A stretch of DNA of 64,000 nucleotides from Limnoperna fortunei. Its lineage: Eukaryota; Mollusca; Bivalvia; Mytilida; Modiolidae. The notes under the pieces are model-generated. The model had not been told where the DNA came from. It did not search any database and saw only the letters and a list, made by a program, of their open reading frames with translations. This document shows, one piece after another, positions 1 to 11,189 of the stretch. A program made the translations under genes and the position numbers. The stretch spans positions 65,024,433 through 65,088,432 of the forward strand of contig OX104112.1 in the NCBI GenBank assembly GCA_944474755.1, in the 5' to 3' direction. Position 1 is the first letter of the stretch; every line of letters begins with the position of its first letter.

Positions 1-415
1 TAGTACATGAGTGTCTGGTAGGTGTCACCTGACCTTTACCTCAATTTCACGGTCCAGTGACTACGTTAAATGTTTTGTATTATGGTAGTTCCTCTGTAAC
101 CATGCATGGTAAGATGCCAATATATGGTATATAGGTTGCTGATGAATAGTACAGAACTGTCTGGTAGATGTCACCTGACCTTTACCTCAATTTCACGGTA
201 CATCTACTACGTTAAAGTTTTTTGCATTAAGCCAGTTCATTTGTAACCATGCATGGAAGGATGACAAAATTTGGTATATAGGTTGATGATGAAGAGTACA
301 TGGCTGTCTGGCAAGTGTCACCTGACCTTTACCTTAATTTCATTTTTCATTGACTTCTATTATATTTTATAATTAGGTCCATTTCTCTGAAACCATAAAT
401 TGTATATTTTAAATG
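1..415. repeat. 146-bp tandem repeat, about 2.8 copies
   Basis: The phrase AGTACA...CTGTCTGG...GTGTCACCTGACCT recurs at positions 2, 148 and 295, giving a period of 146-147 bp. Copies differ by scattered substitutions. The array may continue to the left of the window. No coding content is seen. Confidence 0.85.
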
Positions 416-718
416 ATAACAATTTAATGTTTTTTACGTAATGCTTATGACATAATTTTTTTGTTACTGCTGCGGAATGCAGGCGAGACATATTTCTGTG
501 TCCACACTTGTTATTATTTCTTGAAGAAAATAAAAGAAATTTAATAATTTAATAATTTATTAATATATACAAGTACATGAAATAAAGACATAATACATTT
601 AAAACTTACAGCAATACACAAATAAAGTTCAATGCATTTTAATCAGATAATCATGCCAAAATACAAAAAACATTAACAATTACAAGATTAGAAGAATATT
701 GTAAAAAGTCATTTTAGC
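416..718. other. AT-rich spacer
   Basis: No gene, motif or repeat recognised. It lies between the tandem repeat and the 3' end of the Tigger pseudogene. No second Tigger terminal repeat is visible here. Confidence 0.5.
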
Positions 719-2115
719 TCAGACAAAGTCTTTTATAGATGTCTGTTTAGCTGCGAGTCTGTTTTTAATATGTCTCTGGTCAATCTTTTTGCGCAGTTTG
801 TAAGGTAGTGAAAGGTCTCTTCACAACCTTCCTGGGTAGTAAAAATAGTCCTCAAATATTGTCGGTGCTTCGAAAACCATGCTAATTGGTGGTAGGTGGT
901 GATCTGGTTGGAGTTTGATCGTCATTGTCTGGCTAGTGGTATGTCGTCGTCGGGATCTTCGTCACTGAAGAGTCGGAATTGTTGGTGTTTGGTAGGCTAA
1001 CGTTTCTATGTCGGAAACATTTGGAAATCTTCGTTGAGGTTATCTTTCCCCATGCCTGTCTAATTAGTCGAAGGCCATCTAGAAGTCATATTTGTAGTTC
1101 TGTTTTTTGGTCTACTGACTGAATCTGTCGCATCAGTACCTGCTTACAGTAGAGGATTTTCAAGTTCTTGATAACGCCTTGGTCCATGGGTTGGGTTTGA
1201 CTGGTAGAGCTTTAGGCACAAATTTAAGATCAATGGCTTTTAATTCTTTAAAGCAGAGGTGGGCTAGACAATTGTCAACAATCATGCAGATTTTACGTTT
1301 TTGATTTTGCAAATTTTTGTCTAATTTAAGCAGCCAATTTAAAAAAAAATTCGGAAGTCATTCATGCCTGTTTATGGCTTTCATATGATGCTGGCAATGT
1401 TTTTTAAAACACCTACGGTTTTTAGATTGCCTTAAAGCAACAGTGGCATTTTATCTGTACCAGACATGTTAGAACAAACTAAAACAGTTATACGTTCTTT
1501 ACTATTTTTTCCACCTTTGCAATCCTCAGTTTTGAATTGAAAAGTTTTGACAGGGACCAATTTGAAAAACATACCTGTTTCATCGGCATTGTAAATGTCT
1601 TTGGGCTCATAATTTAAAGAATTATTTTAACTGCCCAATTATCAATATCATCAGATTTTGTATCAACTGATTTCAATTCACCACAAATTTTCTTGAAAAT
1701 TATGCCATTCCTGTCTTTAAATCTATCCAATTACCACGTAGATTACTTAAATTCATTATTTCCTAAACTGCCACCAAAACATTTAGCCTTTTCAAGGAGT
1801 TAAGGACCTGATATTAGAATATCCCTATCCCTCATTTGGAAAAAACACTTCAATAAAAGTTCATTGAAATCCGCCCGATTTCATGTTACGTTTTTTGGCC
1901 CAAAATTTTCGTCACCTTCTTAGCTTTTCTAATCCATCCAGACAATGTGCTTTTCGGAACATTGAATAGTTTAGCGATTTCTACTTTCAGCTAGATTTTT
2001 TACCTTTTCTATTAGATAATAACCGGATATTTTCTGCTAAAGTTTTTGAATTAATTTTACGTTTGACACTCCATTTTGCTGATCCAGATATCGCCCCTTG
2101 TCGGTTCCTTCTTTA
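719..2115 (-). pseudogene. Tigger/pogo-type transposase pseudogene
   Basis: Decayed DDE transposase of the Tc1/mariner-related pogo/Tigger family, read on the minus strand with several frameshifts and stops. In order one sees an N-terminal psq-type helix-turn-helix stretch (KLFNVPKSTLSGWIRKAKK, near 1950), a CENP-B-like second DNA-binding part (LDRFKDRNGI...FKKICGE, near 1700), and the catalytic core with NADETGMFFKLVP (near 1590), GGKNSKERITVLVCSNMSGT (near 1500), MIVDN (near 1280) and QPMDQGVIKNLK (near 1170). The C-terminal tail is KQTSIKDF followed by a stop at 719. The known family uses these D/DNC/DQG blocks for catalysis. No intact reading frame remains, so it cannot encode active enzyme. 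Confidence 0.88.
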
Positions 2116-2622
2116 GATTGCTCAGCAGAACAAGTCATAAAGTCTGATCTAGGTATCCATCATTATCGGGTCCTTCCGCATTTTTCTCAGAAACCTGTGA
2201 ACTTCTCGGATCATCTGCAATTGTGAACGGATGATACATTTCAAGTTTGATCTTTAAAAAGCGAAACTTAACTCATGAATTGTTTTCCGTTAATTGATGA
2301 TCTTTGGACAATTTAGACAAAGAACATTTAATCAACATCAACATCTAAGATAGTAATTAAATAATGTTAACTGTTATCAGCTTACTTGCATGACATGTAT
2401 ATTTTAATTGAATTTGAACACATTTACCGACAAAGGCGAAAATAAATAAAAAATAGTGACATAATTATTAGGATTTAAATAATTAAATATCAAAGTTGAC
2501 ATTTTAAAGGAATGTCTCGATCTTCGCGCCTTTTATAACAAATTAATCAAACAAATGGAACATTTTATTTTCTTTGAGTTATTAGGGGTTTTTACAATGG
2601 ATTTTTACAATTGGGACCGTTG

Positions 2623-2750
2623 AATGAGTTCGAGTGTTTGAGAAGTATTTAACATTGATTATATATAGGGAACGTTCCGTACTTTTATAGCTGTTCGAGA
2701 AATCCTGGGTGTTCGGGCAATCCGAGTTCAAGCGACTAAAGTTCGACTGT
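2623..2750 (-). repeat. Probable Tigger 5' terminal inverted-repeat region
   Basis: Read on the minus strand the end is TA followed by CAGTCGAACTTTAGTCG, and TTCGAG-like motifs recur inward. Tigger/pogo ends start CAGTCGA and insert at TA. It lies upstream of the transposase relic on the same strand. The matching opposite end was not found. Confidence 0.55.
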
Positions 2751-5702
2751 AACTCTATATTCTTTTAAATATTTTGTACTAAACAAATACATCACAACAC
2801 CTAGTAACTGTGGTACTATATATTAAGTGTAAGTTTTTAAATAAAACTAAATGAACAACTGAGGGATCGATCAAGATTTAGAAGAAATTAATTAATTATT
2901 TGATATTACTTTTAAAGGATTATTTTTTCCGACCATATAGATTTAGGGGAGAGAAAGCTTGTGTTACTAGGTGTAATTCTAACAGTGACATCTACATATC
3001 TAGAATTTGTTTTGGTATGAACATTGTTGAGATATTCAATTGTAGAAGTATATTTGTTGTATTTATAACAGAAATTAGAGTAATTTACTTGAAAGTATGA
3101 GGTCTTTACATAGATATGAAAATTTTTTGAGATGGTGGATTTTAAGAACAGTCGGCCATAAACGCTTTTATCAACTGTAATCTTTATCGACGTGTGTTTA
3201 AGGCCATAGCCATTTTTGGCTTAGTGTTTAAGAAGTTTAATGACAAAAAGAACAGAATTATTTGTCCTTTCATTTGTTGGACAAGGTCCAGTCTGGTGTA
3301 GTTACCATGGTATCTTTGGTGACTTATTTGCAACAAATGGGTCGATTACTCTGCTGGCGGAATGTTAGTTCTAAGGTTTTCCTTAGTCCAGTAGTCTGAC
3401 TTCGATTCTCACATAAAGTGTCAATGATTGTCGTTTAAATTGACCGTCTTGAAATTTGCGAAAAAGGTTCAAATGTGTACGTTTTTTTCCATTCTCAAGA
3501 TTTAAAAAGCCACCCGTGGGTCATGATTAAAAGAAACGCATGTCGTCGGGGCATTTCATTTATTTTAAAATAAAATAAACTTAGAAAACATAGTGCGTTA
3601 ATGGACGCACATCTTTTAGCTTTCCTTCTTGAGAAAGTCCGAATATTAAATGCTGCCGATCACCAACATAAATCTGGCATATAGCATATTTATTATTAAG
3701 GCATAAGATGGCAACATATATGGTGTCCTTAACATTGTCACGATGGATCTAGACTTTTACTCTGTAAATGGGGTGTGATCAACTTTGATCACGACGAGCA
3801 ACTTTTTACGCATTATGATCTTTTTACGGATCTGTAAATGTGTTTATGCCAAATCAAATTGTAAATATTTTGTTGCACTGTATTAAATATGCACATTTAA
3901 GAAATGAGGAAAGTATTGCTATTAACTATCAACTTTAAAAATATTATTCGACTCAGATGGATCACTTAAGAGGAAAACATGTCTACGAGACATTTATAAT
4001 AAATGAATAAATAACTTAATAAATAACTAAATAACTAAACGCTTGCTTAAAAAATCATTTTCGCTTTTTATAAAACGGACAATACACACAGTATAGAGAA
4101 CCAACATTTGCGCATTGGCGGATGCATGACAAGATAACCTTACCTTACCATACATTTTGTCTTTGTTCTGTTAGTTTGTTATTATTGGTTTGTGTTTGTT
4201 TGATGGGTATTTTCTGTAGTGTTTTCTATAGTTCGTTTTGTTTTTATGTTTTCATGGAACTTTTTTATTCTCACTCATATTGATTATCTTATTTACTGTT
4301 AAGCACAATTTCACGTGTACTATGAAACTATACTTTATATTCTGTTGATAAATTTTTGATAACCAATTTGTTAGCAAAATTATCTTTAAAAAATTTGAAT
4401 GGTTAAATATTGTTTCCATACTGCATAATTTTAAACTTATACTAAGACCCGTTTTGGCATCTATCTGGTCATAGAAGAAATTTAGCTCTGTTCAAATCGG
4501 TTAATTATTTCCTAACAATAACGAAACTTTCAAAGTCCACTGTTAATCTCACTATTACAAAAGCAGACATCTTGTATTGCAGGTGAGAATTAAAACATAT
4601 ATCTTGTAGAGGATAACCCGAAATGAATGTAATTTGGTTCAGTTTGGTTTATTAAATTTGGAGAAAAAACTGAAAGGGACCACTGAGATATCATTTCGCA
4701 TTTCAATTCACAGGTTTAACATACCACCCTTTAGCAAAAACTGAGCCAGTTAACTAATCTAGGCATGAATAATTGGACAAAATTAAAGAATCCTAGTTTT
4801 GTCGCAATAATTATTGAACTAACTAAACACGACAACGGCAGAATATGGCCACATTACAAGGTATTGGGACTCCCAAGATAAATTAATTCGAGGTGTCGAG
4901 ATGACTTTATTGTAAATATAAGGATTACTGAGAATACTTGAGTCAACTTGAATACATAGATAGTAAGAAATGGAGTAGCTCAATTTACGCAAAAACTCAT
5001 TTGCTTGCACATTTTTCTTAAAAAAAAAACAGAAATAAATAAATAAACAAACAAACAAACAACACAACAAAAAAGTTTAATGAATTTAAGGGTCTGAAAA
5101 CGTAATATTTTTGTTAAAATTGTTCCAATTTGGCTATCTTAAACAGTTATGTTCACGTAGCCTCGCCCGTGACCTCTGGAGACATGAAGCGGCTATAGAC
5201 CCTTCGACGAGTAGGCTTGCACATCAATTTATCTTCAGCTACGTACCTGATATTAACTTGATTTGTCTGTACAACGGTCTCGTCAACTCGACGAGCGGAC
5301 ATAATAGAACACACTTGCTGCTCCACTGAAAGCCTTTTTTTTTTAAAACTCTCTATACATCTGTTTACGATTAGACAATGCTCTAACTATTGCAATATTA
5401 CCCAATAGCGTAAAGCTTTATCTAATTTGCCACGTTAACACGCATTTAAAACATGTTTAGATAATAATTAGTAAGAATGGGTGAAACATACACGAAAACA
5501 GAAAAAATTAGGTTAATTGAACATATCTTATTCCGAAAATTGAACATTAGGAGGGAAATTACTTGCTATAAATTATTGAGGAATACATTCGTTATTGGAA
5601 TGTAGAGAATGGGCACAGATACAGGGATATTGTATTAAATGAAAAGTTGATAGTCTGGTATTGACGAGTTGAAAGTAAATCGGAAGATTCCCGCCTGTAA
5701 AC
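2751..5702. other. Non-coding AT-rich stretch
   Basis: No gene supported. The short open frames have no family resemblance or splice context. A small AAAC/AAAT microsatellite lies at about 5034-5068. Confidence 0.5.
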
Positions 5703-8226
5703 CAGGGACCAGTAACAAGAAGCCTTCTTAGGCTTACGATGGGGTTAAGAGCATCGTAATGTTTATGACCGTAACAAGAAGCATTATTAAGCCACTGTCG
5801 AATGATTAACAATTATTAACATTCCCAAATTACAAATGCTTTAAGAACATCCCTTAGGTTCATCTTAAACCAATCTTAATAATTCCAGTAACCCGAAGGT
5901 GTTCTTAAAATTTGACGTATTATTACGAACTCTTATCCCAATCTTCGTGATTTAAGGGTTTAACAAGACAAGCTTGTAGACGCTACGTAGATTAATTTTG
6001 TAAAGAGTGGTGCTGCTTACTCTTATCTTGATAACTTAAGTTTTAAGATGGCGTTTATGCTGCAGTTCAGAAGACGCAAACGTAGAAGACTTCAATAGTA
6101 GTGAAGCACAATAGCTTTTTTGTAAATTTAATTAATATATATACTTCATTAGTTTTTTATTTAAATACAATTTAGAAAAGAGAGGTTTTTCCAACAAAAC
6201 TTAATGATTTCAGATGTCTTTAACTGAACATTGTGTCTTTCGGTTGATAGTCACTTTTATTTGTTCATTCTTCTTGGGCGCTTTGTTCGTTTGCTTGATT
6301 GCATTTGATGGACTGCTAAGAAAAGTCCACAGAACATTTGTTCTCCTTTTCTGTGAACACCCATTTAAGGCGTTCAAAAGTTTTGATGTGGAAACCAATT
6401 TCATTCTTAAATTTCAAGTATTTCAAAAGTTGTGACCTTGATGTTTTATCTATTGACCCCTAAATCAACAGACTTTTTCTGTGCCTCATAAGTTTTGTTT
6501 GTGTGTAAGTTTAATAAAATTCTATCCAGGTGTTGCGGAAACCTATTTCAGACGGGAAGCCGAAGTCTAGTATTCTGTTTTCGCAGAGAAATTGGGTTTA
6601 AATATGTATGCCTCTCAACTGCATCCTACATGTAGGCATTTGCATATTAAGTTTTATAGCAACTTTATACTTCCCTCAAGGAAAACTAAATTTCATATCT
6701 AAGTTAAACTACGTAATGTTGTTTACTATTATTCTGTTCCTGTATACTAAGTTATCATCTAGGAATAACAACTTTTAGATTTTCAAGATCACCAAAACTT
6801 TGAATCTTCCTTTATCATAATCTAATACAATGACGAAGTTCAAGGTCCCCTGTCTGGGAACATTGTGACCTTGACCTTTATTTCAAAATCAATAAACTTA
6901 TTCCTTCCCTCATAAGCTTAAATGTTTCCAAGTTTCATGAAAGTCAATAATTTTTTTTCATAAATTATGCCGCACAAATTTTGACAGAATGATGGCAGAT
7001 AGATAGGAAAAAAATTCAATACTCAGTCTCCACTGTTGTAGAAATGAGGTGAACAAAACTATCCTAAGAATAGATAAACAAAAATGTATGACTTGAAGTT
7101 CATACTAGCAATATAGTGTTTACCACAGAACATAAAATGACAATCCTTTTTTAATAATTGAAAGTGACCAACAAGAAATGTGAACACAATTCCTAAGTAA
7201 AATAGCAGGATAAATGTCTGTATTTAGACAATCACTTCTGCAATATTACATTTATTTTGTTTATATATCATGTTAAGAGATGTGCACTTTGAAATAACAA
7301 ACAAAAATTACAAGCATGGCTGTGGACTAATTGGGCATATAGTTAATTCTTTTCGAAACTGTCGGTTAAATATAAAGCAACAAGAAAATAAATTAAATTA
7401 TATATTTATTGATTATCTCCTTGAAACCTATAAATGGAATTCAACAAAATGTTAATATTAACAATTAACAAAACGTAAAACTTCAAAACATAGATATTTC
7501 CCGAAACAACAACTTTAATTATGCTATGAATGAAACACACATGTCTACATATGTGTAAAGTCTTACATGCATGTCAAATAAATCTAAAAAGCTACATGTA
7601 TGCATAAGAAATTTGCATGATATGTTTGTGCATTCTATTTTGACAGTGTTAATCCTCATTTACATTTTGGAAAAAAACAATATTCTATTTTTTTCAGTTT
7701 TTAGTATACTTGATAAATAGATAAAATAATCAACTTCTAAGAACCTCAAAACTTTGTAGAGAAAATTACAAAAGATATTAAAACAATATATATATGTACA
7801 TGTAAGCTCACAAATTTTGCAAAGGATTTACTTTGACAAGTTTTAGGTTTTCTTGGCTTTTTCGTTTTGTTTTGTTTGTATGTTTGTTTTTGTTTTTGTT
7901 TTTGTTTTTTTGCTTTGTTTTGCACTTTGCCATATTTGCAACATTCATTACTGATCTTGAACAAAATGTATAAATTTGCACTTCTTAAAACGCTTATTTG
8001 AATTTTTTGAGGACTGAAATGTCATACGGAAACGCCTGAATATTATTAAGTATTCGTAATAAAAAATTGCTAAGATCCTTTACGAACGACTTACTATTGA
8101 TGTACGAGAGGGCCACAAATGCTTCAGGTTATACTCTTATGGACATCTTATCACACCCTTATCTTCATCGTAGCTCAGCACTTACGAACTCCCTCCCTTA
8201 GATCAATTTCTTGTTACCGGCCCCAG
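5703..8226. mobile_element. TIR-bounded DNA element, PIF/Harbinger-like (about 2.5 kb)
   Basis: The left end reads CAGGGACCAGTAACAAGAA and the right end, reverse-complemented, reads CTGGGGCCGGTAACAAGAA. These are inverted terminal repeats separated by 2.5 kb, and the adjoining bases read TAAAC-like on both sides. A short frame at 6048-6098 (M-A-F-M-L-Q-F then an Arg/Lys run, then stop) resembles the start of Harbinger nucleases, but nothing else of that protein remains. Copies of a common 'gtgaccttgac...tcaataaact' repeat occur inside near 6435 and 6865. Class assignment is inference from the end sequence and the Arg-rich start. Confidence 0.5.
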
Positions 8227-10431
8227 TGTTTAGCATTCCAAAACATCGAATCAAATCTTGTTACTTTAAAGTTTGACTCAACATGGCAACTGTAAATGGG
8301 CCCACATTCATAAAAATGAAAAACTTAGTAGTTGTTAACCAATGTTCAAAATCAATCATTTTAGAAATATAATCAGATTTGCTGTTTTCCGACCTAAGAA
8401 TCCAAATTACTTCCATTGTAATAGGGTATTTTGCACAAATAGAAAGATCTCAAAAAGATGCTCTTCTTTCTGCCCTTCTTAATTATTGGTTGACAATTCT
8501 GACTATCGGTATACCAAACAGTTTTACTATTTTGTCAGATTGATTTGTAAGACTGCAAAGCCAATTCAATAGCTTTCAACTCTCTCCAAGTTAAACTCAA
8601 AGATCGCTCAAACATTTTTTTCATCCAAGCGTACAATAAAGGCCCCTGCAGAAACACTGCTAGCATCTGAATAAGCACACTTTCTTAGGTAATGAATAAG
8701 AATTTAAACGTGTTTTGTTGACAGACTTGAGATTATTTAACCAATATCTTAATTTACTCTAAATTTTATTATAACAGTCAAGGTTTTTAAAAGAATGCAA
8801 AGAAAATCTTTTCTCCTTAGCCAAATATAGGAAGCGGGACATTAAAAAGGTCAAATACCCTACTACAGGATACATGGATCTTATTATTCCCGTGACTTTT
8901 GCTAGATATGCTGCAAATACAGAAAAAACATTAAACATTTTTCTAAAAATTCTAACGTATCGTTTATTCGCTTCTCCATTATACTCAAGGAAAATCTCGA
9001 GCATCCCATGCCGTACACAGCCATTAGGAGTTAATTAGGAGGCCTGCTTCTTCTAGTAAAATGTGTACACCATTTTTTCGCCAGTAATTAATTAAAGTCC
9101 CTTCACATTTAGTAAACAATGCGGTGCAGAGGAGAGACCAAACGCTAAAACTGTAAAACAATAAAAACTGCCTTTCCACTCAAATTCTAAATATGTCTGT
9201 TGATGTGAACAAATGTTATAATGAAATACCCAGATTGTAAATCAAATTTATACATTAAAAACAACATTTAGAAAAATAATTTAACGCAACTTTCTAATCT
9301 TCAAACTTAATTTTATCTCTACGCACAAAAACGTTCAATTTACTTAGATCTAGAATCGATCGCTTTTTACCGGAACTTTGTACCGCTATGCCCAGCGGAT
9401 GAACTAAAAACGGTTGAAAAGGCGTTTTAACACTTCAACCTTATTCTATAAGCTCTGATAACGATTCGTCAAGTTATTTTATTATTTTTAAATCGCACTG
9501 AGGTGGATTTGAAATAAATGGAATGATATAACCATTTTAATTGTATAAATAACAAATTCTTAGGCACCGATGTGAATAAAAAAATTGACATTCTACTCAA
9601 GACTACTTTTGAGCACTAAAGCTACATAGGCCATGTTCAATTTTTCAAGATAATTAACGTGATGCAGAAATGATTCAATCTCATCACAATTATGATGTGT
9701 GCAAAACAAGTCTAGAAAATACTTATCATATATGTCCTTATTGTTTTCCATGAGTTGTGGTTGATTTACTGAGTGGGCATTGCTACTTCCAATTGCCGAG
9801 CTGGTCGCAATGGTAGCAGATGTCGTAAGCGAAAGCTCCCGTTTTCTTTAAGTACGAAAAGGCTGTTGACCGTAGTTCTTGTTGGAAGTGTAAAAAGGCT
9901 TAGAAGCAGCAGCAGCGGTAACAGTATCAGAATCTGCTGTTTTCTAGCATAAGGGTTGGGTTTTTTCTTCTAAATAGAGAGTAGAGCCCGGATTTCTGCT
10001 TAACGGAGGCGCTTTTCGTCCTCCGAGTCGGACGCAAGATCATTACTTTGATACTCCCTGGCCGTTTTCCATCCAGCCGGAGAATAATCCGCGATGCGAA
10101 TAAGCTTGTTCCTTTTATGAAGCTTAACAATAACTGCAGACAAAATATTATTGCACACATTATCACCTTGCGGCAAACGTTTTTGTAGTTAAGTGAGATC
10201 TGTGAGATTGTTGAACAAAAACTGAATTTGGTTTCCTTCGCCTTTTAGTGTAACTTTGGTTTCATCCTTAATGGTTTTGACGAACGACTCATTCCCCGCA
10301 ACCAAATCTTGCTTGAGCGATATGATTTTCCCTTCACGATATGTTTTGAACAGTTGTTTGACTGTATCACTAGCAGACTCGTGGTCGGAATCGAGTAGCA
10401 TTTCTGTATCTGAAATTTCTGAATCGTTCAT
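8227..10431 (-). pseudogene. DIRS-type (tyrosine-recombinase class) retroelement, gag-like and RT/RNase H relic
   Basis: Minus-strand relic with many stops and frameshifts. The gag-like part starts at the ATG at 10431 (MNDSEISDTE) and continues with IADYSPAGWKTAREYQ and ASDSEDEKRLR (near 10080-10010). It ends with a damaged zinc knuckle, CYHCDQLGNWK-stop-QC, in which Asn replaces His (near 9800). Reverse transcriptase follows: VAVQSSGKKRSILDLSKLNV (near 9360) and VTGIIRSMYPVVGYLTFLMS (near 8850). Then comes RNase H: VYSDASSVSAGAFIV, SLTWRELKAIELALQS and WILRSENSKSDYISKMIDFE (8660-8350). The relic stops at 8227 in the block RFDSMFWNAK, exactly where the 5.7-8.2 kb element begins, so the recombinase part is missing. 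The family is known from these RT/RH blocks. Confidence 0.8.
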
Positions 10432-10739
10432 ATTACAACGAAAGCTGCTATCAACAACGAAAGCTGCTATCAGTATAGCGAAACTTCGAATAACCTATAC
10501 AATGATACAGTTCTCTTAAATACCAAAAATCCACGAGTGCATGAAATGCATGAAAATATACTTCATAAGTATATAGCTAACTAATAAAAGCATTTAATTC
10601 TAATTACCACGTGTACATCTGTCAAAACAACAGGTGATTCGTTATTGTTAACAAATACACACGTGATCACATTCACCTGTGTTCCAGCTACCTTTAATTA
10701 GTATATAACTATCATTACGAAATGTTTATGCTATTTACG
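10432..10739. other. Spacer upstream of DIRS relic
   Basis: Contains an 18-bp direct duplication (AACGAAAGCTGCTATCA at about 10437 and 10455) just 5' of the gag start. This may be what remains of a DIRS terminal region. Nothing else recognised. Confidence 0.4.
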
Positions 10740-11180
10740 CATTTTTCTTCTTTGTGGCAATATTCTAACTCCCCTTGTGCAGATTATTGCCGCAGTAAAT
10801 ATTCTTTGTGGCTATGCTCTTATTCCATTTTAGCACATCATTATCGCAGTAAACATTCTTTGTGGCTATGCTCTTATTACCTTTGTGCAGATTATTATCG
10901 CACTAAACATTTTTTGTGGTTATGCTCTAATTCCCTTTGTACATATTAATACCACAGTAAACATTGCTTGTGGAGATATTTTACTTCATTTTGTGATGAT
11001 TATTACCACAGTAAACATTCTTAGTGACTATGTTCTAATTGCATTCGTACAGATTGTACCGCAGTTAACATTATTTGTGGGTATATTCTAACTCCCTTTC
11101 TACTTATTATTACCGCAGTAAACATTCTGTGTGGCCATGTTCTACTGTAATTCCCTTTGTACTGATTATTTCCACATTAA
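10740..11180. repeat. 54-bp minisatellite array, 5' side of BEL element
   Basis: About eight copies of a unit starting ATTCTTTGTGGCTATGCTC. Anchors fall at 10801, 10855, 10909, 10963, 11017, 11070 and 11124, so the period is 54 bp with one 53-bp step. The same unit occurs at 16355-16545. Open frames through it are by-products of a period divisible by three. Confidence 0.92.
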
Positions 11181-11189
11181 ATCGCAGGG

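Noticed and set aside
5560..5702. Possible continuation of the DIRS relic left of the TIR element
   Set aside because: None of the three minus-strand frames gave a convincing match to the expected next block, so no call was made.
9927..10166. Open minus-strand frame of 79 residues
   Set aside because: It is the wrong frame of the DIRS gag relic. The frame with family resemblance (IADYSPAGWKTAREYQ) is a different one containing a stop.
10722..11091. Plus-strand frames through the 54-bp array (membrane-like peptides)
   Set aside because: A period divisible by three keeps frames open. The peptide is a repeat artefact.
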